Origin: DUZB01 sp964407525
GTDB lineage: Bacteria; Desulfobacterota; DSM-4660; Desulfatiglandales; Desulfatiglandaceae
DNA length: 12,704 nt
Reading direction: 5' to 3'
NCBI GenBank assembly: GCA_964407525.1
Contig: CAYOWC010000123.1
Coordinates: 1 to 12,704 of the forward strand
Within the stretch, counting starts at the first letter, position 1. Every line of letters begins with the position of its first letter. The notes below the pieces were generated by a model. It made no database searches, was not told where the DNA came from, and was given only the letters and a program-made list of their open reading frames with translations. Shown piece after piece: positions 5,913 to 12,704 of this stretch. The position numbers were made by a program, and so were the translations under genes.

Positions 5913-8213
5913 TTAATGTAACGGCCCACTTCCAAGAACTTCAAATACGGTTCTCCCGACGGCCTTGAGGGTCACCGGCTTCATTAGAAATCGCGTGATG
6001 CCATGCTTACCGGCCGTATCTTCGCATATATTTTCACTGAATCCAGTACAAAGGATGATGGGAATCTCCCTGTTGACTTTTCGCACCTCCGAGACCAGTT
6101 GCACACCGGTCATTTCCGGCATGGTCTGGTCCGTAATGATCAGATCAAAACCATCAGGGGCCTTTAAGAAAATTTCAAGGGCCGTCGAACTGGATGTTGT
6201 CGCTTTGGGTCGATAATTGAGCGCCTCCAGAAATCTTGTCATTACGTCCAGGAAGAAGTCTTCGTCATCTACCAAAAGCACTGCCTCCCCGTTTCCCTTT
6301 GGAATCTGTTTGTCAGGCCCTTTCCCGTGTGTGGCAACCGGGTCCGAAAAGGGCAGATAGACCTTGAACGTGGACCCCTTTCCTTCCTCGGTCTCAACCT
6401 GTATCCATCCTTTATGGCTACGGACAATTCCATGGATTACCGAAAGCCCGAGACCGGTGCCCTCACCCATGGGTTTGGTGGTAAAATAGGGTTCAAAAAT
6501 CCGGTTTTTTACGTTTCCCGGCATTCCCGTCCCTGTATCCGATACCGAAAGCACTGCGTATTTTCCGGGCGGGATAGTATCCGTCTCATGGTAAACCGGT
6601 TCTTCAAAGGACTCCTCACGAAGGCTAACGGTTAAGGTTCCCCCTGTGGAACGCATGGCGTGATAGGCATTGGTACAGAGATTCATCACCACCTGGTGAA
6701 TATTTGTGGCTCTTGCCACGACAAATGCGCTGCTATTGATGCGCTGTTTGATGTCAATGGTCGTCGGCAAAGAGGCGCGAAGGAGCTGCAATGACTCCTC
6801 TACAATGTTTGTCACCCGAATCGGTTTGATTTCCTCCTCCCCCTGTCGGCTGAAATCGAGGATTTGCTGTACAAGGTTTTTGGCGCGGTCACCCGCGGAC
6901 AAAATCCTCGTCAGATACAGCTCCAGTTTTCGGGAATCCTTCTGCAGATCGGCTATGGCCAACTCGGCGTACCCGATCACGCCTCCGAGAATGTTGTTGA
7001 AATCATGGGCGATACCACCCGCAAGGGTCCCGATAGCCTCCAACTTTTGGGATTCATTAAGCTGTTTGATGAGTTCCTTTTTCTCTTCCTCCCGCTTGAT
7101 GCGTTCCGTGATATCACGGGCAATCCCCTGGGTACCCAGAAAGTTATCGGAACCCTTCTCACCATATAGCCCCTCCGCATCAAGGGAAAAGAAGCGCTCT
7201 TCGGGGATTCTGCCGCAAGGGCTCTCAAAGGTTTCACTCTCCCGATGCTTGGTGAGCAACCGCAACGAAAACCTTTTCGTGCTGCGCGAACCTTTTCTCC
7301 TTTCTCTGACCTGCCATTTCGCCCTTTCCCGGTCTTCTGGATGTACCAGTTCAATAATGCCGCTATCTTTCAGCTCAGCGACCGTATATCCGTATCGCTC
7401 GACCGCGCTGCTGATAAAGGCAATCTTTCCTTCCGGATTCAGCCGATAGATAATGTCGGGCGTATGGATAATGATGGAGGACAGCTCGTGATCCCTCTCC
7501 CTCAATTTCAGTTCGATTTTTTCCCGCGCTGCTATTTCAGCGACAAGATCGGCATTGCTGGCTTCCAGCTCGTAACGCATGCTGCGCTCATAACGAAGGG
7601 AGAGGTTTAAACGTTTAAGGAGAAAACCGATGGGGAGCGTCACCCCCAGGGAAAGCAGCCCCACATTCATAATATAGGATACCCATACTCGGGCGGGCGC
7701 TTGCAGCGCCTCCGTCCAGGCCCGGTTTTCCGGACCCATGATCAGGTAAAGCCCCGTGAGGATTGCCGCATTTGCGCCGGAAGCGACAATGGCGGCTCGT
7801 GTACCGAAAAGAAGTACGGCACAGATGGCGCTGACAATGAGCCAGCTTGAACGCGCATAATGGGGGCCCATATAGACGAAGAAGGCGATGGTCATAGAAT
7901 ATAAAAGGAAGAGGCTGACCGAGCGTTTCGCTAGGATACCGCGACCTTTTGTAAGGACGTGAAAAAGCGCAAGGCCAAAAAGAAAACCATCCATGCCGAT
8001 TAGAAAGTAGTGTTCTTCCGCCCACAGGACCGGCAGGGCAAAGGCTATGGCTATGGGGGAAATGAGAACCGTGATGATCATTAACAGGATATCAATCAAC
8101 CATTTCCGCCATCTTTCAAGGGTGATTTCCCGTTCGATCGGCAGGATCGGCCATAGGGCCTTTATCCAGTTAAGTATGCGCATTTTCTGAATTCGTTTAC
8201 CCGCTTTTTTCAT
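5913..8213 (-). CDS. Membrane-bound PAS hybrid histidine kinase with C-terminal receiver
   Basis: A 766-residue protein. Residues 42-199 contain about six hydrophobic helices, forming an integral membrane sensor or anchor of unknown ligand. A coiled linker (205-240) leads to a PAS domain (about 241-370, closing GTQGIARDITER). HisKA has GGIAHDFNNILGG with phospho-His403. The HATPase has HQVVMNLCTNAYHAM, DTGTGM (559-564) and GEGTGLGLSV. The receiver (644-760) has Asp649/Asp650, phospho-acceptor Asp695 and Lys745. All key residues are present, so an active kinase with intramolecular His-to-Asp transfer is expected. The ATG overlaps the stop of the upstream receptor gene by one base (TAATG), which implies translational coupling. 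The C-terminal half is a clear paralogue of the first kinase in the window. No output domain is fused, so a separate phosphotransfer partner is implied. Confidence 0.9.
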   Translation of the reverse strand: MKKAGKRIQKMRILNWIKALWPILPIEREITLERWRKWLIDILLMIITVLISPIAIAFALPVLWAEEHYFLIGMDGFLFGLALFHVLTKGRGILAKRSVSLFLLYSMTIAFFVYMGPHYARSSWLIVSAICAVLLFGTRAAIVASGANAAILTGLYLIMGPENRAWTEALQAPARVWVSYIMNVGLLSLGVTLPIGFLLKRLNLSLRYERSMRYELEASNADLVAEIAAREKIELKLRERDHELSSIIIHTPDIIYRLNPEGKIAFISSAVERYGYTVAELKDSGIIELVHPEDRERAKWQVRERRKGSRSTKRFSLRLLTKHRESETFESPCGRIPEERFFSLDAEGLYGEKGSDNFLGTQGIARDITERIKREEEKKELIKQLNESQKLEAIGTLAGGIAHDFNNILGGVIGYAELAIADLQKDSRKLELYLTRILSAGDRAKNLVQQILDFSRQGEEEIKPIRVTNIVEESLQLLRASLPTTIDIKQRINSSAFVVARATNIHQVVMNLCTNAYHAMRSTGGTLTVSLREESFEEPVYHETDTIPPGKYAVLSVSDTGTGMPGNVKNRIFEPYFTTKPMGEGTGLGLSVIHGIVRSHKGWIQVETEEGKGSTFKVYLPFSDPVATHGKGPDKQIPKGNGEAVLLVDDEDFFLDVMTRFLEALNYRPKATTSSSTALEIFLKAPDGFDLIITDQTMPEMTGVQLVSEVRKVNREIPIILCTGFSENICEDTAGKHGITRFLMKPVTLKAVGRTVFEVLGSGPLH

Positions 8214-8215
8214 TA
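8211..8215 (-). promoter_or_regulatory. TAATG stop-start overlap coupling receptor and kinase
   Basis: On the minus strand the receptor's TAA shares its last A with the kinase's ATG. Such overlaps usually mean re-initiation by terminating ribosomes, giving matched amounts of the two proteins. Confidence 0.75.
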
Positions 8216-9025
8216 GGTATTAACCTGCTTATGGTTGTCTTCACCGCTCAATAATGATGCGAGATCTTCAACCACACGGTTTAACTGGGAAGCCAGGGTC
8301 GTCAGTCCTTTTGATGCTGCTACCGATTCTTCAGCGTTGGCGGTATTTTGTTGGGTCACCGAATCAATCTGAGTCACCGCCTGGTTCAACTGATCAATCC
8401 CTTGGGCTTGTTCTTTGGAAGCATGGGAAAATTCACTGATCAGGTTGCTGATTTTTTCGGTCTCTTTCGAAACCCGACCAAATGTGTCGCTGGTTTTTAA
8501 AGCGATTTTCGAACCGGTTTCCTCAAGGGCGGCGGCCTGCTCTGAGGCACCTTCAGCCAGAGAAACACTTGCGCCGGAAATTTCGTTGGCGGCATGCAAC
8601 ATATCGTCCCCACCATCCTTTTTTCCATTTTGACGCCAGATGCGCAGGAAACTTTTGGCCGGCGGCAGATGGAAATGTATTTTGAAATCTTTAACCCCCA
8701 AAGCTTGGGTGACCTGTTTGTGTATCCGGTCAAACCCTTTGCGAAGGGTCTTGCGACCCTCTTCTTCTTTTTCCTCGCGGGCAAGCCCGTAGGCTTCCTG
8801 AACACCGGGAACCCTGGATGCCATGGCCGCGATGGTGATGGCTTGTTTTTCCAGGCTTTTAAATCCTTTGTTCGCCAGACCCTCCTGACTAATGGAGAGG
8901 TCGTGCAATTGAGCCTGCCACATGCCTGTTAGCAGCCAGAAAAAGCCGGCAACGAGTGAGCTGACAGAGAGTGCCACCAGGACAAGCGGTATCCCCAAAA
9001 CCCTGGTGCGCAAGGAAAATCTCAT
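8213..9025 (-). CDS. Shortened methyl-accepting chemotaxis protein-like receptor without signalling tip
   Basis: A 270-residue protein from ATG 9025, with GGGAG nine bases upstream. Residues 10-33 are one membrane helix. Residues about 45-141 match the start of a periplasmic double-Cache-like sensor, including FHLPPAKSFLRIWR and KKDGGDD. There the sensor breaks off and joins directly (MLHAANEISGASVSLAEGAS) to the cytoplasmic bundle typical of chemoreceptors (SEQAAALEET). After LEETGSKI it jumps to the descending arm (KTSDTFGRVSKETEKISNL, EQAQGIDQLNQAVTQIDSVT, QQNTANAEESVAAS). Missing are the rest of the sensor, the second membrane helix, HAMP, and the conserved hairpin tip that contacts CheA and CheW. 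Usual length is 500-700 residues. Both losses are in frame. It is either a decayed receptor kept open by chance or a rebuilt sensor for the coupled kinase. Without a second membrane helix the orientation of the coil is unclear. Confidence 0.75.
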   Translation of the reverse strand: MRFSLRTRVLGIPLVLVALSVSSLVAGFFWLLTGMWQAQLHDLSISQEGLANKGFKSLEKQAITIAAMASRVPGVQEAYGLAREEKEEEGRKTLRKGFDRIHKQVTQALGVKDFKIHFHLPPAKSFLRIWRQNGKKDGGDDMLHAANEISGASVSLAEGASEQAAALEETGSKIALKTSDTFGRVSKETEKISNLISEFSHASKEQAQGIDQLNQAVTQIDSVTQQNTANAEESVAASKGLTTLASQLNRVVEDLASLLSGEDNHKQVNT

Positions 9026-9085
9026 AATATCTTCTCCCTATATTTTTTGGTTTGAATTGACGCCCCTTTGTCTCGGCACTCTGAT

Positions 9086-11803
9086 TCAATTGGGAAACGG
9101 TTTCTTATCACCTGATCCGTGGAGGATTTCATCAATTTTCTTTGATAGGAGCGTAAGCCTGAAAGGCTTTTGCAGGAATCCGTCCGCTCCCGCTTCCATG
9201 ACCTCCCGGACCGGACCATCTATGGAGTAGCCGCTACAGACAATCACTTTGATGCTCGGACGGTGAGCCTTCAACTCCAGAAAGACACGCTTGGCGTCCA
9301 TATCGGGCAGTTTGAAGTCCAGAAGGGCCAGGTCGATCTCCTGTTTCGAGTTTCCAGCCAGGGCCACTGCTTCTCCGCCGGTAGAGGCCGTCAAAACCTC
9401 GTAGCCCATCTCTTCAATCCCCTCCCGGCTGACTTCCATGACCATTTCATCATCTTCAATGAGAAGAATTGTTTCGGAGCCTTCCTTGAGGGCGGTGCCG
9501 GTTTGCCGACTTATGTCCACTTTCTGTTCTGCTACGGGCAGATATATCTTTACGGTGGTTCCCTTGTCGGGCTCGGAGTCCACGGCAATCCAGCCTTCAT
9601 GGCTTTTGACAATACCGTATGCAGCAGCCATTCCCAGCCCCCGGCCCTGGAATTTGGTGGTGAAAAAAGGTTCAAAGACATGGTCTCTTGTTTTCGGGTC
9701 CATCCCTTTTCCATCATCTTTCACACACAACCTGACATAACGTCCGGTTTTGAGTCCGGGGAATCTCACGCCCATTTCCTTTTCAAACGTTTTGTTTCCA
9801 CAGGATATGTGGATGTGCCCCGCTCCATCAATGGCCTCGGACGCATTGAAAATGATGGCGGATATGACCATCTGCATTTGGGTTGAATCCATCTTTACAC
9901 TGGATGTGGCCGGGTCCAGATCCATTTCAATTTGAATGGAAGGTTTAATCAAATGGCGGATCAACGAGAGGGTTTGTTTCACAAAATCCAGCATGTTCAC
10001 GGTTCTTGATTGGTATTTTCCGCCTCTTGCATAAGCAAGAAGCTGGTTGGTCAGTTCAGCCATGCGAGCGGCGGTCTCCTTCATGGTTACAATGGCCTTT
10101 TTACTTTCCTTGACGGGATTCAATTCAAGAATCTCCAGCCTCCCCACGATCACCGCAAGCGCGTTGTTGAACTGGTGGGCGACCCCGCCGGCAAGGGTGG
10201 CGATGGCTTCCATTTTCCGGGCTTGCTGGAGCCTTGCCGCCATAGCCTTTTTTTCCGCTTCGGCCTTCTTTCGTTCGCTGATATCTCTTGTTACACCCAA
10301 GACCGACACGGGCCGCCCCGTGTCATCCCGTATAAAACGCATGGTCGCTTCACCCCACTCATGACTTCCGTCTTTAAGCATTTGCTCCAGTTCACTAGTC
10401 CTTGATCTGTTTGGATCGACGCCTTCAGCGCCGTCTCTTGCCAGTTCTTCCGAAAGAACCCTCCTAAGATTTTCGAGGGATTCGGGGGACAAATGTTTGT
10501 CAAGCGGTAAATTCATGGCTTCTTGGGGCGTAAACCCCCGCATGGGTAGGATAGAGGGACTGATATAGGTGAAGTGCAAGGTTTCAAGACTGAGATTCCA
10601 GATAACATCCGTCACATTTTCCGCAAACAGGCGATAACGACTCTCACTTTCCTTAAGGGCTGATTCAAATCGCTTCCGCTGCAATGCCACCGCAGCCTGA
10701 TTGATAAATGTTTCGATCAATTCACGCCTCTTCCAGAGCGTTTCCCCCGTCTTGCTTTGGCGGGTCAGAATGATGGCGCTGCCACACAGATCACCCTTTT
10801 TGGAAAAGCCGATAACGAATATCTGATCCAGACTCAACAATTTTTCAATGGCGTAACAGACACCCTTGGGCACAGCCCCAAAAGAAAGTTCGTAAATCCC
10901 TTTGGGACCCAGCGCCAGTTTACCACTTTCCAAAATTTTTCTCGCCTCTTTATCATTCATTTCAGTGGTCATTCCCACCGGATTTTTTCCCAGCAATCCC
11001 AAAATGCGTTTGGCGGATTTCCCTAGTCCCTTGACTGATTTTGTACAAAACAGCTTGGAATCCGGATCATAATCATTGATAATGACAATGGATTGAGCCG
11101 CAATTTCCGCGAGCCTTTTGCCGATCAACGGATAGATGTCCGTATCGGGCGAGAGAGCGAAGAATTCCATAGCCGTAACGGACAAAAATTCAAGATCATC
11201 CAGAACGCGCCTTAATTTGTCTTCCGATTCCCTGCGCTGTCTGACTTCTTTCTTTAATTCCCTATTGGCGTTTTCAAGTTCGGTGGTTCTCTCACTGATT
11301 TTGTCTTCCAGTGCTGCTTGGGCCTTCTTCAACCCTTTCTCGGACTGTTTTTGCCGGGTGATGTCCCTGGCAACAGCATGAAAGCCCACAATCCTTTTGC
11401 CTTTTCGTATGATCTGTACATTCTGTCCGATCCATATTTTCCCGCCGTCTTTTCGAATCATTGGAAATTGGAAATAAGTTCTCTCAATATTGTTCTTATA
11501 CTGGGAGAAATAGAGGGCTTTCGCCTTCTTTCGGTAATCCGGATGGATGAGGTCTAAATAGCTGTTGCCGATCAGTTCCGCCTCGGAAAAACCGGTGGCG
11601 CGAACTGCGGCGGGGTTAAAAAAGATAAATCGACCCCGCAGGTCGATCTTATAGATAATGTCATGGGCGTTTTCCACCAGATGTGCGTAGAAAACCTCGC
11701 TTTGTTCGAGACGCTTTTCAAGACCTTTCCGCCGGCTGACTTCCTTTTCCAGTTCCCGCGAATTTTTGATAGACGCTTCATTGGATGGCCAATTATCTTG
11801 CAT
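9086..11803 (-). CDS. Soluble PAS-GAF-like-PAS hybrid histidine kinase with C-terminal receiver
   Basis: I start at ATG 11803 (905 residues), because AAGGA sits seven bases upstream; an in-frame TTG at 11818 would add five residues. No membrane helix is seen. In order: coiled coil (10-35); PAS (35-150, ending AVARDITRQK); coiled coil (155-205); a GAF-like domain (about 210-375, with IVIINDYDPD and FINQAAVALQRKRFE); PAS (385-512, ending GVTRDISERK). The HisKA H-box is unusual, GGVAHQFNNALAVI, with phospho-His543 followed by Gln544 in place of the common Asp. The HATPase has DDGKGMDP (696-703) and GRGLGMAAAYGIV. The receiver has Glu783/Asp784/Asp785, phospho-acceptor Asp829 and Lys879. All core residues are present. 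It lies 60 bases before the receptor gene and probably heads the same transcript. It senses a cytoplasmic signal through PAS/GAF, ligand unknown. Confidence 0.9.
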   Translation of the reverse strand: MQDNWPSNEASIKNSRELEKEVSRRKGLEKRLEQSEVFYAHLVENAHDIIYKIDLRGRFIFFNPAAVRATGFSEAELIGNSYLDLIHPDYRKKAKALYFSQYKNNIERTYFQFPMIRKDGGKIWIGQNVQIIRKGKRIVGFHAVARDITRQKQSEKGLKKAQAALEDKISERTTELENANRELKKEVRQRRESEDKLRRVLDDLEFLSVTAMEFFALSPDTDIYPLIGKRLAEIAAQSIVIINDYDPDSKLFCTKSVKGLGKSAKRILGLLGKNPVGMTTEMNDKEARKILESGKLALGPKGIYELSFGAVPKGVCYAIEKLLSLDQIFVIGFSKKGDLCGSAIILTRQSKTGETLWKRRELIETFINQAAVALQRKRFESALKESESRYRLFAENVTDVIWNLSLETLHFTYISPSILPMRGFTPQEAMNLPLDKHLSPESLENLRRVLSEELARDGAEGVDPNRSRTSELEQMLKDGSHEWGEATMRFIRDDTGRPVSVLGVTRDISERKKAEAEKKAMAARLQQARKMEAIATLAGGVAHQFNNALAVIVGRLEILELNPVKESKKAIVTMKETAARMAELTNQLLAYARGGKYQSRTVNMLDFVKQTLSLIRHLIKPSIQIEMDLDPATSSVKMDSTQMQMVISAIIFNASEAIDGAGHIHISCGNKTFEKEMGVRFPGLKTGRYVRLCVKDDGKGMDPKTRDHVFEPFFTTKFQGRGLGMAAAYGIVKSHEGWIAVDSEPDKGTTVKIYLPVAEQKVDISRQTGTALKEGSETILLIEDDEMVMEVSREGIEEMGYEVLTASTGGEAVALAGNSKQEIDLALLDFKLPDMDAKRVFLELKAHRPSIKVIVCSGYSIDGPVREVMEAGADGFLQKPFRLTLLSKKIDEILHGSGDKKPFPN

Positions 11804-11825
11804 TTGATTGTCCTTCAAAATGGTT

Positions 11826-11952
11826 TCACGTTTCCAACCGTTTCAACGATGCCCTGATGTTTTCAAGACGAAAAGGTTTTTTTGAGAAAGCCGAGGGCCC
11901 CGGATGCCATTACTGCTTCTCTGGTCTCATCGAAACCGTGGCCCGTCATGCA
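11826..11952 (-). pseudogene. Receiver-domain C-terminal remnant with frameshift
   Basis: Reading down from 11952, the frame gives CMTGHGFDETREAV, then ASGALGFLKK, and then goes wrong at a run of seven A. Skipping one base yields KPFRLENIRASLKRLET and a stop at 11826-11828. This is the last third of a response-regulator receiver: the TGHG strand, the alpha-4 helix, the GALGFLKKPF beta-5 with its conserved Lys-Pro, and alpha-5. The segment resembles the receiver end of the neighbouring soluble kinase. The earlier part, including the phospho-acceptor Asp, is missing. It is a dead relic that ends eight bases before the TTG at 11818. Confidence 0.65.
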
Positions 11953-12049
11953 CTTTCTTCGCCGTCCCTTCGATGAGTTCCGCCATATTTTTGGCGGTTT
12001 AGGCGGCCCGCATGGCAAGGTTTCGCACTTCGTTGGCCACCACATCCAT
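11942..12049 (-). pseudogene. Chemoreceptor signalling-tip remnant
   Basis: The minus frame reads MDVVANEVRNLAMRAA, a stop at 11999-12001, then TAKNMAELIEGTAKKVHDG. With the stop ignored this is the highly conserved stretch just after the hairpin tip of methyl-accepting chemotaxis proteins (VVADEVRNLAxRAAEAAKNTxxLIEGT). The fragment is only about 36 codons long and runs directly into the receiver remnant near 11945. It matches a part missing from the receptor at 8213-9025, so it may be a lost piece of a related receptor. Confidence 0.65.
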
Positions 12050-12059
12050 TAGCATTTAA

Positions 12060-12640
12060 TGAAACCTAGAAGCAAGTGTCTATTTTTCCGAAGATCCAAG
12101 GCATTAAGCTCGCAGCCGTATATGATACTACAAACGCTTGAAAACGCTGTAGATTCGGTAAAAGAGGCGCTTCCGAAGAGTTCAACTTTCCGGGTGGAAA
12201 ACCTCAGTTTTTTGACAGCATTTCGGTGTTGTCTCATTCATTTTGTTCTTTTACCAACAGATTGAAATAAAAACATTTATCCGCATTTTCCGAAAAGTTG
12301 AATGCAGATTTTTGGTGGAAATGTTTTAGTGAACCATATCCCCCCCCAACGTTTTGACCACACTTCTAAAACGTGGATTTAAGATCACATAATATCCGAA
12401 TGTTTAAGCAAAATATATGCCATAATTGTTATGGCCTGTAAATCATATGCTCATTAAAACGGCTTATTGGTTTTGACTGATATAAATATCGGATTCTAGC
12501 ATCCATTTTGACGAGTTTTTACCGTTCGATAGGAAAATCTACTGGGATGCACGAGAAACATTCTGTAAAATTAAGTTGAAGTGATCGCGGCAGTGCTTTT
12601 CGAGGATTGCGCTCAACCCTTTGAAATAGAGGGCCGAGGG
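12060..12640. other. AT-rich stretch without a convincing gene
   Basis: About 580 bases. Short open frames exist on both strands (62 and 68 codons at 12049-12265) but have no recognisable pattern and oppose each other. The stretch holds a nested imperfect inverted repeat (12270-12327) and a run of eight C (12340-12347). A promoter for the minus-strand kinase cluster may lie here, but I could not pick one with confidence. Confidence 0.4.
12270..12327. repeat. Nested imperfect inverted repeat
   Basis: Outer arms AAAACATTT (12270-12278) and AAATGTTTT (12319-12327) enclose inner arms GCATT (12283-12287) and AATGC (12301-12305). It could fold as a stem with internal bulges. No T-run follows. Confidence 0.35.
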
Positions 12641-12649
12641 AAAAACAGA

Positions 12650-12673
12650 GGGGTCAGGTCTACATTCTTGACA
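12650..12673 (-). repeat. 24-bp RAYT tail motif, copy 3 (inverted)
   Basis: Exact reverse complement of 195-218 and 5800-5823. Copies 1 and 3 thus stand inverted at the two ends of the window. Confidence 0.9.
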
Positions 12674-12704
12674 GATTATATGAGTAATGGCTATACGGTA
12701 CGGT
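12660..12704 (-). pseudogene. 3' end of a possible third RAYT-like gene running off the right edge
   Basis: On the minus strand a frame enters at the window edge and ends in NLSRM with TAG at 12660-12662, the same C-terminal residues and stop context as the two left-hand remnants. Before that (TVPYSHYSY) it is unlike them. It may be a divergent homologue, or only the tail motif inserted into other sequence. Confidence 0.3.

Noticed and set aside
6706..7449. 247-codon open frame on the + strand opposite the membrane kinase
   Set aside because: It lies wholly antisense to a clear kinase, is Ser/Arg-rich and has no domain pattern; it mirrors the codon bias of the real gene.
12049..12265. Two short opposing ORFs in the right-hand spacer
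   Set aside because: Both are under 70 codons, unrecognised, and overlap each other on opposite strands without ribosome sites.
12340..12347. Run of eight C
   Set aside because: It lies in a gene-free region; with no coding frame around it, phase variation has no target.
1..12704. CRISPR array or tRNA/rRNA genes
   Set aside because: No regularly spaced short repeats and no cloverleaf or rRNA-like sequence were seen; the repeats present are dispersed RAYT/REP-type copies.

Overview
The window looks like an accessory stretch of a bacterial chromosome of intermediate GC content. It most resembles Desulfobacterota (sulfate-reducing deltaproteobacteria). I infer this from family resemblance only: hybrid histidine kinases of the GGIAHDFNN type with a C-terminal receiver, a chemoreceptor with a Cache-like sensor, and decayed IS200-like REP-associated (RAYT) transposase ends. 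No marker gene fixes the taxonomy.

Layout. (1) 1-208 holds the 3' end of a decayed RAYT-type transposase. (2) 353-3137 is a large hybrid histidine kinase on the + strand, split by a one-base frameshift near 1690; its N-terminus carries a duplicated domain I cannot name. (3) 3138-3855 is a graveyard: a perfect 24-bp inverted repeat abuts the last ~60 codons of a TrmH/RlmB-type rRNA methyltransferase, which meets convergently the C-terminal ~106 codons of an MscS-type channel. (4) 3923-5408 is a complete HigB-HigA-type toxin-antitoxin operon with a readable promoter and two palindromic operators. Its antitoxin is fused to an ImmA/IrrE-type zinc peptidase. (5) 5444-5836 has a truncated unknown ORF running into a second RAYT 3' end, about 95% identical to the first. 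(6) 11803 down to 5913 is a three-gene minus-strand signalling cluster: a soluble PAS-GAF-PAS hybrid kinase, a shortened chemoreceptor lacking its signalling tip, and a membrane hybrid kinase overlapping the receptor by one base (TAATG). (7) 11826-12049 has remnants of a chemoreceptor tip and a receiver domain. (8) 12060-12640 is AT-rich with no convincing gene, and a third RAYT-type end points the other way at the right edge.

The intact genes serve two jobs: phosphorelay signalling (three hybrid kinases, none with a DNA-binding output in the window) and addiction or stress control (higBA). Three copies of the RAYT tail, plus a hairpin with a related end sequence, border several of the breakpoints. 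REP-type elements have therefore probably helped to scramble this locus. The most interesting items are the tip-less receptor coupled to a kinase, the duplicated sensor domain of the first kinase, the higBA operator geometry, and the link between RAYT tails and gene truncations.
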